A DNA stretch of 9,258 nucleotides, taken from assembly GCA_023416545.1 (NCBI GenBank), contig JAEZHO010000089.1:1-9258 (forward strand), in the 5' to 3' direction. The stretch is from Pseudomonadota bacterium. GTDB lineage: Bacteria > Pseudomonadota > Alphaproteobacteria > Rhizobiales > Rhizobiaceae. Below are positions 1-6,936 of this stretch, piece after piece; position 1 is the stretch's first letter, and each line of letters starts with the position of its first letter. Both the position numbers and the translations under genes were made by a program. The notes beneath the pieces were generated by a model. It ran no database searches. It saw only the letters and a program-made list of their open reading frames with translations, and had not been told where the DNA came from.

Positions 1-194
1 GGTCGCTGGACCCAGAGCGCCACCATCAGGATGAGCACGGAAAAGGCGATCGAGAACGCCAGCCCCATGTCGATCACGAAGGTCGGTATGGGCAGGAAAA
101 GGATGCACAGGATCGCGATGATGCCCAGCGCAAAGCCGATATCGCGTCCTTGAGGAGCTACCTTGGGAATGGATAGTGCAGGTGGTTGCGCCAT
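1..194 (-). CDS. flhA: Flagellar export gate protein FlhA, N-terminal part (cut by window edge)
   Basis: FlhA is a large inner-membrane protein of the flagellar type III export gate that couples proton flow to export and docks substrates through its cytoplasmic domain. Only the first 64 codons are here; the gene continues past base 1. After a polar start of about 18 residues there are two hydrophobic segments (about 21-37 and 42-62) with the family-like stretch LPIPTFVIDMGLAFS between and within them, which matches the start of FlhA proteins. I chose the ATG at 194 because it gives a short polar leader before the first membrane segment; a purine-rich GAGACGG lies about 8 bases upstream, a weak ribosome site. 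It follows fliQ after 97 bases, the order found in rhizobia. Identification is from sequence plus context and is good despite the truncation. Confidence 0.9.
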   Translation of the reverse strand, partial: MAQPPALSIPKVAPQGRDIGFALGIIAILCILFLPIPTFVIDMGLAFSIAFSVLILMVALWVQR

Positions 195-291
195 GATGCA
201 TCCGTCTCTTCATGAGATGGCGGCAGCTATACTGCCAGTTCACGGCCTTGGTAGACGGTGAAGCTTGCGCGAGGGTGTCATCGCCGCAGCG

Positions 292-558
292 TCAGAAACC
301 CGATTGCACCCGCGAGAACACGAGGTTTGCAAATAGGTTGATCTGCGCCCCGATGAAGGGGGCCGAAATGCCGATCATCACCATGATGGCGACGATCTTC
401 GGCACGAAGGTGAGTGTCATTTCCTGCACCTGGGTAAGGGCCTGCAGGATCGCAATCCCGACGCCGACTACCATCGCCGTCAGGACGGCGGGACCGGACG
501 CCACAAGGATGGTCCAGATCGCCGCCTGCATTATATCCAGGGCATCGGCTTCGTTCAT
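292..558 (-). CDS. fliQ: Flagellar export gate protein FliQ
   Basis: FliQ is a small membrane subunit of the flagellar type III export gate, assembling with FliP and FliR into the helical channel. The 88 residues contain two hydrophobic segments (about 13-38 and 49-72). The loop and second helix carry the family signature ALTQVQEMTLTFVPKI (residues 40-54), which is diagnostic. I chose the ATG at 558, giving the usual family length of 88-89 residues and a GGAG eight bases upstream at 567-570. An in-frame ATG at 582 would add eight residues (MIRAGAGD) not typical of the family; it also has a purine-rich sequence upstream, so it cannot be fully excluded. The gene starts 39 bases after the flgD stop, suggesting co-transcription. 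Confidence 0.95.
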   Translation of the reverse strand: MNEADALDIMQAAIWTILVASGPAVLTAMVVGVGIAILQALTQVQEMTLTFVPKIVAIMVMIGISAPFIGAQINLFANLVFSRVQSGF

Positions 559-597
559 GTCGCCAGCTCCGGCCCGAATCATCCGGGCCTCTCGTCT

Positions 598-1086
598 TCA
601 GCTTGTTGTATCTTCGCCGGTGCCGTCGGTCGAGCCGCCAGTGGAACCTTCCGCCGGAGCCTTGACGATCGGATTGTCGGAAATCACGACGCCCGCCTGC
701 AGGAGAACCTTTTCATTGTTCTCGGTCAGGACGATGACGCCATCGGAGTAGACCTCGACTTCCTTGACCTTGCCCATGACCTTGTCGTCGGCGCTCTGGA
801 CGTATTTGCCCACAAGATCGCCGGCCCGGGTCAGGGCTTCCGCCTGCAGCATGCTGCGGAGATGGGCGTTCGTCTGGATGGTCTGCTCGACCTGGGAGAA
901 CGAGGCGAGCTGCGACATCTGCTCGCTCGCATCCATCGGGTCGGTCGGATCCTGGTTCTTCATCTGGGCGATGAGCAACTGCAGGAAGCTGTCGTAGTTC
1001 AGCCCCGCCTTCTCGGCGTCCCTCGTCGTCGCGGCCGCATTCGCCCACGGATTGGACGCGGCCGTTGTTACCGGATCTACCGCCAT
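598..1086 (-). CDS. flgD: Hook cap / hook assembly scaffold protein FlgD (short form)
   Basis: FlgD caps the growing hook, is needed for FlgE polymerisation and is discarded when the hook is complete. The 162-residue protein carries the conserved N-terminal FlgD segment at residues 29-73: YDSFLQLLIAQMKNQDPTDP followed by a Gln-rich stretch ending near FSQVEQTIQTN. Residues 88-137 (GDLVGKYVQ through VVISD) resemble the Tudor-like part. The tail after 143 is Gly/Ser/Thr-rich and probably unstructured. It is much shorter than the 231-residue enteric FlgD and appears to lack the Ig-like domain; short FlgD is usual in rhizobia as far as I know. The ATG at 1086 has AAGGAG eight bases upstream (1095-1100). 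The reading frame stays open further upstream, but that part lies inside flbT and looks non-coding. The start overlaps the flbT end by 10 bases, suggesting translational coupling. Confidence 0.95.
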   Translation of the reverse strand: MAVDPVTTAASNPWANAAATTRDAEKAGLNYDSFLQLLIAQMKNQDPTDPMDASEQMSQLASFSQVEQTIQTNAHLRSMLQAEALTRAGDLVGKYVQSADDKVMGKVKEVEVYSDGVIVLTENNEKVLLQAGVVISDNPIVKAPAEGSTGGSTDGTGEDTTS

Positions 1087-1526
1087 GGAGCGATCTCCTT
1101 GCGGATCTGCTCGACCGTTGCCGGGGTCATTTCCTGGCTGTTGAGGATCCGGTCCTCGATCGGGTAGAGACCGCGGATGGCCTTCAGGGCGTCGAAGGCC
1201 CGCCCGGAGGCGACCATGCTGTCGATCCGCTTGAGCTCCGCCAGCACTTCCTCGTTCTGGAAGCAATTCAGCAGCATGCTCACCGACTTCCGGAACAGGG
1301 CCATGGACTGGTCCTTGCCCTCGGGGTTGATCAGGATCATCTGGGCGATGAAATAGAGTTGCCGCAGCGGGGTGGTAGCATCCTCCGGCTGGAGGACGTG
1401 GTTTTCGAGCAGGAACGTCACGTCGTTGAGGAATTCCAATGCGACCTTCCGATCAACACGCAGGACGGCGCCGTTGATGAAGATGCGTTCGCCCGATTTC
1501 AGCGAGATGCGCAGCGTACTTTTCAT
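1077..1526 (-). CDS. flbT: Flagellin synthesis post-transcriptional regulator FlbT
   Basis: FlbT is a small cytoplasmic regulator found mainly in alphaproteobacteria. In Caulobacter it binds flagellin mRNA leaders and represses translation until the hook is finished; in some rhizobia and Brucella it acts positively, so the sign here is unknown. The 149-residue sequence has the family-like start LRISLKSGERIFINGAVLRV, then LLENHVLQPEDATTPLRQLYF (about 39-59) and a helical second half rich in Leu, Glu and Arg. The ATG at 1526 has AAGGA about ten bases upstream and overlaps the flaF stop (shared ATGA, 1523-1526), a sign of coupled translation. It overlaps flgD by 10 bases downstream. The flaF-flbT pairing supports the call. 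Confidence 0.95.
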   Translation of the reverse strand: MKSTLRISLKSGERIFINGAVLRVDRKVALEFLNDVTFLLENHVLQPEDATTPLRQLYFIAQMILINPEGKDQSMALFRKSVSMLLNCFQNEEVLAELKRIDSMVASGRAFDALKAIRGLYPIEDRILNSQEMTPATVEQIRKEIAPWR

Positions 1527-1870
1527 TTAAGTCCATCCTTGATGATGGTGGTCACGTCGATGATGCCCTGATAGTTCGTCGACTCGCGCTTCCTGATCCG
1601 CTCGCATTCCTTCAAAATCCAGATTGCTATCGAAATCAGATTGGCCCGCAATTCCGAACCCAGTTCGTTTTCCGGCTGCTTCAGGTCCTCGATCAGACGT
1701 ATCCAGACCCGCCGTGTGTAGTAGACCGCCTCGATCGTGTGGCGGGAATATGCTCCTGCATCGCGCGCGGCGACCAAAAGCTCTATCGATCGTTCCAGCG
1801 CCTGCCGTTCACGGTCCTTGGCGTCTGCGACGCCATCCTCCATGATCTCGGCATATGAAAACTGGTACAT
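1523..1870 (-). CDS. flaF: Flagellar biosynthesis regulator FlaF
   Basis: FlaF is a small alphaproteobacterial protein needed for flagellin production or secretion; in Caulobacter it is reported to act as a flagellin chaperone-like partner to FlbT. The 115 residues begin YQFSYAEIMEDG and include the RERQALERSIELL helix (about 20-32) and RRVWIRLIEDLKQPENEL (about 53-70), with a following helix ANLISIAIWILKECERIR, all typical of the family. The ATG at 1870 has GAAGGA seven to eleven bases upstream. The gene follows flgL after 33 bases that contain a hairpin, and its stop overlaps the flbT start. The flagellin genes it would regulate are not in this window. Confidence 0.95.
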   Translation of the reverse strand: MYQFSYAEIMEDGVADAKDRERQALERSIELLVAARDAGAYSRHTIEAVYYTRRVWIRLIEDLKQPENELGSELRANLISIAIWILKECERIRKRESTNYQGIIDVTTIIKDGLK

Positions 1871-1895
1871 TCATGTATCCTTCATTTCCATGCAT

Positions 1896-1915
1896 TTCCT
1901 CAATCATTTGAGGAA
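1896..1915. repeat. Perfect 8-bp inverted repeat around the flgL stop codon
   Basis: TTCCTCAA (1896-1903) and TTGAGGAA (1908-1915) are exact reverse complements separated by the four bases TCAT. The flgL stop codon (1904-1906) sits in the loop. In the operon mRNA this would form a compact hairpin just before the flaF ribosome site. There is no run of T after it in the direction of transcription, so it is not a standard terminator. It may be an mRNA processing or stability element, or an attenuator between structural and regulatory genes; that role is inference. Confidence 0.6.
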
Positions 1916-3001
1916 GTTAACTAGACTTAGCTGTTGCAGGCGGGCGGTCAGCGTGTAGGCTGTCTCCACCAGCGCCTCGAGACCTTTCACACGCGTCGAT
2001 GCCTCGTAGGCGTCGACCGATTCCAGATCGTTGATGTGTGTGTCGATGATCTTCTTCTGGGCCTCCAGCGTCTCGTCGGCCTTCTTGACCCGCTCCGCGG
2101 AAAGGCCGAGACGCGCACGCTCGCTCGTGAGGCTGGACATCGCCTGGCCGATGTAGGCCTGGGCGCGGCCCGATACCTCTGCACGCGTCGCATCCGGAAT
2201 TTCGCTCGAGAGAAACTCCATGGCGACCAGCGAGGTCAGCACGAACTTCCGCATGCCCTCGGTGTTCGAGTTGGTGGAGGTCTCGACGATCTCGCTCTGC
2301 GTGATGCGGCTCTTCATGTTCTCTTCGGAGGCGTTCGATACGAACGCCGTCCAGAAGTCGGTCCCGACGGTCGCAATGTCGTGCGGCGGGTCCGTCAGCG
2401 GCGAGCTTCCATCGAACTTCGCTTCGATCAGATCCAGGAAATCCGTCATGTTCTGCGGGGACATGTCGCTCTTGGAGGCGATCGCATTGTCGGCCAGGAA
2501 CTTCGTCAGCTCGGCATCGAAGGCCTGCTGTACCGGGGAGTCCGGGCTCGCGACGTCCTCGAACGGCTTTACGTCCGAATTGATGCCCGCGAACAGGTAC
2601 TCGCCGTTGACCGAGGTGTTGGCGAAGCTCGAGAACGTGTCCAGCGCGGACTGGATTGAGGCGCGTGCGACATTGAGGTTGGTCGCATCGCTGCTGCCGC
2701 CGATGCCGATCAGCGAGTCGAGGATCTTCTGTCCGAGATCGGACATCTTCGACAGTGCTTCTTCCGACGACTCGAGCCGCTGGGTGGCAAGGGAATTGGT
2801 GGCGAGCATCGACTTGATGCGCAGCACGTCGCGCGTGAGATCGAGGCTTCGCGAGGTGTTGGCACCGAGAGCGACGCCGACATCGGCGTGCCGGCCGGTG
2901 GTGACTTCCTGCTGGGCGGCGACCATGTCCTGCTGCGCCTTCGCGACCGCATAGCGCATCGTGGTCTGGATGCTGAGCGAGGAGATGAACGAGGTCTTCA
3001 T
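1904..3001 (-). CDS. flgL: Flagellar hook-filament junction protein FlgL (HAP3)
   Basis: FlgL is the second hook-filament junction protein, lying between FlgK and the flagellin filament. The 365-residue protein has a flagellin-like N-terminal coiled-coil region (about 1-125, with QQEVTTGRHADVGVALG at 30-46), the FlgL motif NGEYLFAGINSDVKPFED at 132-149, a variable middle part, and a flagellin-like C-terminal helix region (about 285-365, with ARLGLSAERVKKADETLEAQ). It has the usual secreted-substrate form with no cleavable signal peptide; export is through the flagellar apparatus. The start at 3001 lies one base after the flgK stop (3003-3005); the nearest ribosome site, GGAGG at 3014-3018, is a rather long 12 bases away, so translation may depend on coupling with flgK. 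The motif at 132-149 separates it from flagellin. Confidence 0.95.
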   Translation of the reverse strand: MKTSFISSLSIQTTMRYAVAKAQQDMVAAQQEVTTGRHADVGVALGANTSRSLDLTRDVLRIKSMLATNSLATQRLESSEEALSKMSDLGQKILDSLIGIGGSSDATNLNVARASIQSALDTFSSFANTSVNGEYLFAGINSDVKPFEDVASPDSPVQQAFDAELTKFLADNAIASKSDMSPQNMTDFLDLIEAKFDGSSPLTDPPHDIATVGTDFWTAFVSNASEENMKSRITQSEIVETSTNSNTEGMRKFVLTSLVAMEFLSSEIPDATRAEVSGRAQAYIGQAMSSLTSERARLGLSAERVKKADETLEAQKKIIDTHINDLESVDAYEASTRVKGLEALVETAYTLTARLQQLSLVNFLK

Positions 3002-3002
3002 G

Positions 3003-4469
3003 TCAGCGCGCCGCCTCCAGCAAGGCCTGCATCATCGCATCAACGGTCGACAGCAGCTTCGCGGCGGCCTTGTAGGACTGCTCGATGTCGAGGAGCAGGG
3101 ACAGTTCCTCGTCGAGGCTCACGCCGGTCTCGCTGGAATAGGCGTCCGTTGCGCGGCTGAGCATGGCCAGCTTGTTCTCCGTCGCCGAAGTCGCCGTGCT
3201 GCGAAGCATTTCCAGCCAGCCGATCGAATCCGCCGCGAAGGCCTGCAGGTCGAGCTTGCCACCCACCTGGGTGCTGTTGGCGAAGTCGATCTTGATCTCG
3301 AATGCGTCGTCGAACTTGTTCAGGAGATCGGAGAAGCCGTTGGAGCCGTTGGTATTGACCACGTAATCCGGGCCGTTGATGCCGCCGTCACGGATCAGCA
3401 TGGGATTGCCGGACGGTGGGATGACCGCGGGATTGACCTTGATGCGCGACGCAAGCCCCGGCTCGACCGTGTTGTCTGCGGGCATCGTGCCCACGTCCCA
3501 GGTGAAGAGGCCCGGCAATGTCGGCAGCGCCGGTGCGGTGGCCGGATCCGGATCGGTCTCGGCAAATGCAACGATCAGCCCGCGAGCGACCTCGTCCAGC
3601 TGGCTCTGATAAACCGGAACCACGTCATCGCGCAGCTGGAGCAGTGCCTGGAGCGAGCCCTTGGCATTGGTCTCTGCGCCGACACCGGCCTTGACCGCCA
3701 CGCCGTCGATATAGATTCCGTTGCCGACCGTGGTCGCGCCGTAGGCGACGGTCGGAGAGAAGGTCACGGGACGCGGTACCGTCTCGAACAGGACCGTCCC
3801 TTCGGTCGTGTAGAGCACCTGGTCGTTGTTCTCGCGCGACAGCGTCGTGACGCCGACGATCTCCGAGATCTGCTTCAGGAGCGTCTCGCGCTCGTCGAGC
3901 GCGTCGTTCGGATTGATGCCGACCGCCGTCTCCTGCTTCACGCGATTGTTGGCGCTCTCGAACTGCGTCAGCAACTTGTTGAGTTCGTCGACACTCTGCC
4001 TGATGTCGTCGTCAGCACGCTTGCGGATGGCCTGCAACTGGCCAGAAGCATTGTTCAGGGAATTGGCGAGGTCGACGGCCGTGGCGATGACCGTTGCGCC
4101 GACGGTCGTCTCGCCGGGCTTGCTTGCCCAGGTCTGCAGGTTGTTGCGCAGGTTGGAGATGATGACCGACGGCGAGGCCTCATAATTGTTGCCGCCCATC
4201 AGGGACTTCACTTCTTCGAGGCCCGAAAGCAGGATCTGCTGGCCGCTGAAGAGAGAAGAGCTTTCGACCGTCTGCCGATAGAGCGCCTGGTTCTGCGAGC
4301 GCTCTATGGCGACAACGAGGGAGCCGTTGCCTCCAGTCGTCAGCACCGCGGACCGCCGGACGTAGTTGGCGTTCTGCGCGTTTGCAATGTTCTTCGACGC
4401 GACGCCGGACTGAATGCCGGTGTTGTTGAAGACGGATTGCGCCGTGGAAAGTGCGGACGAAAGTGACAT
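3003..4469 (-). CDS. flgK: Flagellar hook-associated protein FlgK (HAP1)
   Basis: FlgK is the first hook-filament junction protein, added on top of the FlgE hook. The 488-residue product starts with the axial-protein D0 region (LSSALSTAQSVFNNTGIQ, then ASKNIANAQNANYVRR at 24-39), has a long helical N-terminal part including LDERETLLKQISEIVGV at 191-207, which is a FlgK hallmark, then a variable middle part, and ends with the conserved GVSLDEELSLLLDIEQSY (449-466) and a terminal helix. The N-terminal motif uses NANYVRR where many FlgK have NTPGYSRQ, a variant I believe occurs in rhizobia. The ATG at 4469 has AGAGGC around 12 bases upstream and lies 27 bases after the flgE stop. It ends one base before flgL. 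Confidence 0.96.
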   Translation of the reverse strand: MSLSSALSTAQSVFNNTGIQSGVASKNIANAQNANYVRRSAVLTTGGNGSLVVAIERSQNQALYRQTVESSSLFSGQQILLSGLEEVKSLMGGNNYEASPSVIISNLRNNLQTWASKPGETTVGATVIATAVDLANSLNNASGQLQAIRKRADDDIRQSVDELNKLLTQFESANNRVKQETAVGINPNDALDERETLLKQISEIVGVTTLSRENNDQVLYTTEGTVLFETVPRPVTFSPTVAYGATTVGNGIYIDGVAVKAGVGAETNAKGSLQALLQLRDDVVPVYQSQLDEVARGLIVAFAETDPDPATAPALPTLPGLFTWDVGTMPADNTVEPGLASRIKVNPAVIPPSGNPMLIRDGGINGPDYVVNTNGSNGFSDLLNKFDDAFEIKIDFANSTQVGGKLDLQAFAADSIGWLEMLRSTATSATENKLAMLSRATDAYSSETGVSLDEELSLLLDIEQSYKAAAKLLSTVDAMMQALLEAAR

Positions 4470-4496
4470 GTGGGCTGCCTCTGTGAACTAGCCTCG

Positions 4497-6068
4497 TTAT
4501 CTCTTCAGATTGACGAGAACTTCCATCAGTTCGGAACCGGTCTGAAAGACCTTGGAGTTGGCGGTGTAGTTACGCTGCGACTCGATCATCGAGGTCAGCT
4601 CTTCGGCAATATCAACGTTGGAATCTTCCAGGGCACCCGAAAGGATCTTCCCGTAGCTTCCGTTCGCCGCGTAACCCATGACGATGACGCCGGAGTCGTT
4701 GCTCTGCGAGTAGACATTGCCGGCCAGCGGCTTCAGCTGATCGGGGCTCTGCACGTCGGCCATGGCGATCCGGTACTTCGGCTCGAGCTTCCCGTTCGAG
4801 TACTTCAGGAAGACGACGCCTTCCTCGCTGATCTCGTGACCCACGACGTCGCTTGCGGCGTTGCCATCGATCTTGCCGTTACCGACCTTGAACTCGGAAG
4901 ACAGCTGGGTCGAGCCCCCGATATCGATCGTCAGGCCGTTGAAGACAGCTCCTCCGAGCGTCATCGCCTGGGTTGTGAGCGAGGTGGGGCCGACGATCTG
5001 GCCGTTGGAATCGAATTCGATGGTGGGCAAGCCGCCCTCGCCGTCAATCGCCTCGGAGGCAACCGCAGTCGTCGTATTCTGGCCGGTCAGCGCCGAGAGA
5101 TCGAGGTCGATGCCGGGAAGGCTGCCGCCGGTCGTCACCGAAGGACCGCCGACGACGAGGGCGCCGGTGACCGGATCGAATTCGAGCGACTGCGACGCGA
5201 TCGCCGTGGAGCTCGACATGCCGTCAAAGACTTCGAGATCCCAGCCGGTCGCGGTCTTGGTGTATTCGTATCTCAGGGTGCGGGCGTTCCCGGCTGCGTC
5301 GTAAACCACGCCGCTCGTCTGGAACTCGGTGCCCGTGGCCGAGGACGCGTTCAGATTGCCCGTCAGCGACACGTTTGCGGTGGCCGCCGTCGCAGGATCG
5401 ACGGCCGTGCGAAGGACGGAAACGCCCTCGTAGGTCACGTCCACCGTCCAGGTGTTGTCGGCCATCTTCGTGTACTTGAAATCCAGGAGACGGGTGTTGC
5501 CCTGGCTGTCATAGGCAACGAGCGAAGTCGTCTTCTCGTAGCCGACGGCTTCCTTGGAGGGCAGGTTCACGTCGAGGATACCGGTCCGGGAGGCGGTCGC
5601 ATTGAGCGATCCGGAGGACAGGTTGATCTCCGTCAGGCCGTCGAAGCCGTTGACGACGATCGTCGGATCCTCGGTCGAGGAGTACTGGTAGCCCATCAGC
5701 GTGAAGCCGGCCGCGTTCTGCAGCGTGCCGTCCGACATGCCGGTGAAGTTGCCTGCCCGGGTCAGGTACTCGATGCCGTCGGAACCCTGGACGATGAAGA
5801 AGCCGCGACCGTTGATCGCGAGGTCCGTGGACGAGGTCGTGTAGGTGAACGTGCCCTGGGAGGAGATGGAATAGCGAACGTTCGTGGTGACGCCGCCGGA
5901 ATTGTACGCACCCTCGCTGGAAGGGAGGATCAGCGACGAGAACTGGGCCGACGCCTTCTTGTAACCTGCGGTCGAGGCATTGGCGATGTTATCGCCTACG
6001 GTACTCAGCCGATTGGCCTGGGCGTTCATGCCGGAGACACCGGTTCTCATGGTTCCGTAGAGGCTCAT
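4497..6068 (-). CDS. flgE: Flagellar hook protein FlgE, long form with repeated middle-domain segments
   Basis: FlgE polymerises into the hook, the flexible joint between motor and filament. The 523-residue product starts SLYGTMRTGVSGMNAQANRL and continues with DNIANASTAGYKK (26-38), the axial-protein signature; residues 86-106 hold the conserved INGRGFFIV plus YLTRAGNF. The C-terminus has the hallmark SNVDIAEELTSMIESQRNYTANSKVFQT (483-510). The middle part contains two copies of a FlaE-type D2 motif, YDSQGNTRLLDFKYTK (186-201) and YDAAGNARTLRYEYTK (256-271), then two copies of a second motif, LEFDPVTGALV (295-305) and IEFDSNGQIVG (350-360). This makes it clearly longer than the roughly 400 residues I recall for related rhizobial FlgE. 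I chose the ATG at 6068 because GAGGA (6075-6079) is six bases upstream; the in-frame TTG at 6074 would have no space after that site. Confidence 0.96.
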   Translation of the reverse strand: MSLYGTMRTGVSGMNAQANRLSTVGDNIANASTAGYKKASAQFSSLILPSSEGAYNSGGVTTNVRYSISSQGTFTYTTSSTDLAINGRGFFIVQGSDGIEYLTRAGNFTGMSDGTLQNAAGFTLMGYQYSSTEDPTIVVNGFDGLTEINLSSGSLNATASRTGILDVNLPSKEAVGYEKTTSLVAYDSQGNTRLLDFKYTKMADNTWTVDVTYEGVSVLRTAVDPATAATANVSLTGNLNASSATGTEFQTSGVVYDAAGNARTLRYEYTKTATGWDLEVFDGMSSSTAIASQSLEFDPVTGALVVGGPSVTTGGSLPGIDLDLSALTGQNTTTAVASEAIDGEGGLPTIEFDSNGQIVGPTSLTTQAMTLGGAVFNGLTIDIGGSTQLSSEFKVGNGKIDGNAASDVVGHEISEEGVVFLKYSNGKLEPKYRIAMADVQSPDQLKPLAGNVYSQSNDSGVIVMGYAANGSYGKILSGALEDSNVDIAEELTSMIESQRNYTANSKVFQTGSELMEVLVNLKR

Positions 6069-6074
6069 ATCCAA

Positions 6075-6079
6075 TCCTC
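6075..6079 (-). promoter_or_regulatory. Ribosome binding site that fixes the flgE start
   Basis: GAGGA on the minus strand lies six bases before the ATG at 6068. The alternative TTG codon at 6072-6074 directly touches this site, so it cannot be the start served by it. The resulting N-terminus SLYGTMRT also matches FlgE proteins. Confidence 0.75.
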
Positions 6080-6138
6080 GTTGCAGCTGTACTATCGGGA
6101 GAGTAGGGGGCGGGCCTTGCGTGAGGCTGTCTGGATTC

Positions 6139-6157
6139 CGCTTCGTCGGACGAAGCG
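6139..6157. repeat. Inverted repeat in the rem-flgE gap
   Basis: CGCTTCG (6139-6145) and CGAAGCG (6151-6157) form a perfect 7-bp stem with loop TCGGA; beyond a C/A mismatch, ATT (6135-6137) and AAT (6159-6161) can extend it. It lies 14 bases after the rem stop in the direction of transcription. No T-run follows it on the minus strand, so it is not a canonical terminator; it could weakly separate rem from flgE or be an operator-like site. The rest of the 102-base gap shows only the flgE ribosome site and no promoter I can name. Confidence 0.5.
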
Positions 6158-6170
6158 AAATCTTGTTTGG

Positions 6171-6842
6171 TCAGTTCCAGTCGATGCAGTAGCCGAGGAA
6201 CCGCTTGGAATCGATCGGATCGGTGCCGAGCCGCTTGCGCAGTTTCTTGCGAAGCTTGCTGATATGGCTTTCCACCACGTTCTCCTCGACTTCCTCGTCG
6301 AAGATGCCGTAGATCGCGTTGAAAATCTGGGTCTTGGAAACCCGCCGGCCGCGGTTGGCGACCAGGTATTCCAGGATGCGCCGTTCGCGGCGCGGCAGCG
6401 GGAAGAGTTCGCCTGCGATTTCCGGATCACGCCCGTCGGAGAACACACGGATCTGGCCGACGTCGGTATGATTGGCGATCGCCTTCAGGCGACGCCTGAT
6501 CGCTGCGGCGCGCGCCAAAATTTCGCGCGGATGGACAGGCTTGCGCACGACATCGTCCACGCCGCTGTCGAAGAGAGCGAGCGTCGCATCGAGCGACGGC
6601 TGGTCGCTGACCGCGATGACCGGAGCCTGGGAGCGGTCTCGGATCGTCCGCGGCAGCTCCAGCATACAGTCGCCCTGACCGATCAGGAACGCCTCGACGG
6701 CATGCAGATCCCCGTCGGCTGCCGTGTTCACCCACTCGGTGAACTCTGCCGGGTCGAAGCCGGTCGAGGGAATGCCCTCCCGGCCAAAAAGAGAAGTATA
6801 GCCATTTTTCACGAGCTCGCGCTCGTCAACCACTACGATCAT
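6171..6842 (-). CDS. rem: Rem: OmpR-family transcriptional activator of motility genes, atypical receiver domain
   Basis: In Sinorhizobium meliloti, Rem is the middle-level activator that turns on hook, filament and chemotaxis genes during exponential growth, itself under VisN/VisR control. This 223-residue protein has a receiver-like domain (about 1-118) and a winged-helix DNA-binding domain of the OmpR/PhoB type (about 130-223; LPRRERRILEYLVANRGRRVSK at 149-170, then VVESHISKLRKKLR at 189-202 as recognition helix). The receiver keeps an acidic pair (D6, E7), a Ser at the Thr/Ser position (S79) and the conserved Lys (K101, in RKPVHPREIL). At the expected phosphorylated-Asp position it has E50 (DLHAVE aligned with DLVLLD), so it may not be phosphorylated. 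No histidine kinase is nearby. The ATG at 6842 has GGAGG with seven bases spacing. It stands between fliK/transglycosylase and flgE with its own upstream control region. Synteny and the divergent receiver fit Rem rather than a general OmpR regulator. Confidence 0.92.
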   Translation of the reverse strand: MIVVVDERELVKNGYTSLFGREGIPSTGFDPAEFTEWVNTAADGDLHAVEAFLIGQGDCMLELPRTIRDRSQAPVIAVSDQPSLDATLALFDSGVDDVVRKPVHPREILARAAAIRRRLKAIANHTDVGQIRVFSDGRDPEIAGELFPLPRRERRILEYLVANRGRRVSKTQIFNAIYGIFDEEVEENVVESHISKLRKKLRKRLGTDPIDSKRFLGYCIDWN

Positions 6843-6889
6843 TCGTCCGCCTCCGAATCAGTTGTGGTGTTTCGATGAGGCTATGGGTA

Positions 6890-6907
6890 CGAATCGGGCG
6901 AATCGGG
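6890..6907. repeat. 9-bp tandem direct repeat in the rem leader
   Basis: CGAATCGGG occurs twice without a gap (6890-6898 and 6899-6907), between the CtrA-type box and the rem start codon. It could be a binding site for a dimeric regulator lying near the transcription start, or simple slippage. No known motif is recognised. Confidence 0.5.
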
Positions 6908-6922
6908 CACAAGCTGCAGGAA

Positions 6923-6929
6923 GTTAACC
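6923..6929 (+). promoter_or_regulatory. CtrA-like half-site (GTTAACC)
   Basis: TTAACCA (6924-6930) resembles the 8-base CtrA half-site TTAACCAT known from alphaproteobacteria. It lies about 80 bases before rem and close to the full box at 6937-6952, start-to-start 24 bases from that box's own TTAACC half (6947-6953). Low information on its own; its value is in the clustering. Confidence 0.35.
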
Positions 6930-6936
6930 AAACAAA

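Noticed and set aside
195..291. Short inverted repeat GGCAG/CTGCC (222-236) in the fliQ-flhA gap as a terminator
   Set aside because: The stem is only 5 bp and no T-run follows on either strand; the 97-base gap otherwise shows only a weak flhA ribosome site.
1087..1266. A possible N-terminal extension of FlgD inside flbT
   Set aside because: The extra residues are Arg/Gly/Pro-rich as in an out-of-frame reading of flbT, and the ATG at 1086 has a strong ribosome site and the normal FlgD start.
2961..4466. A 501-codon open frame on the plus strand, antisense to flgK
   Set aside because: Same composition effect opposite a clear gene; no recognisable motif or start signal.
4470..6878. An 802-codon open frame on the plus strand, antisense to flgE and rem
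   Set aside because: It is opposite two well-identified genes. Its product is dominated by Arg, Gly, Asp, Val and Leu as expected from the reverse of GC-rich codons, it shows no domain and it has no convincing ribosome site.
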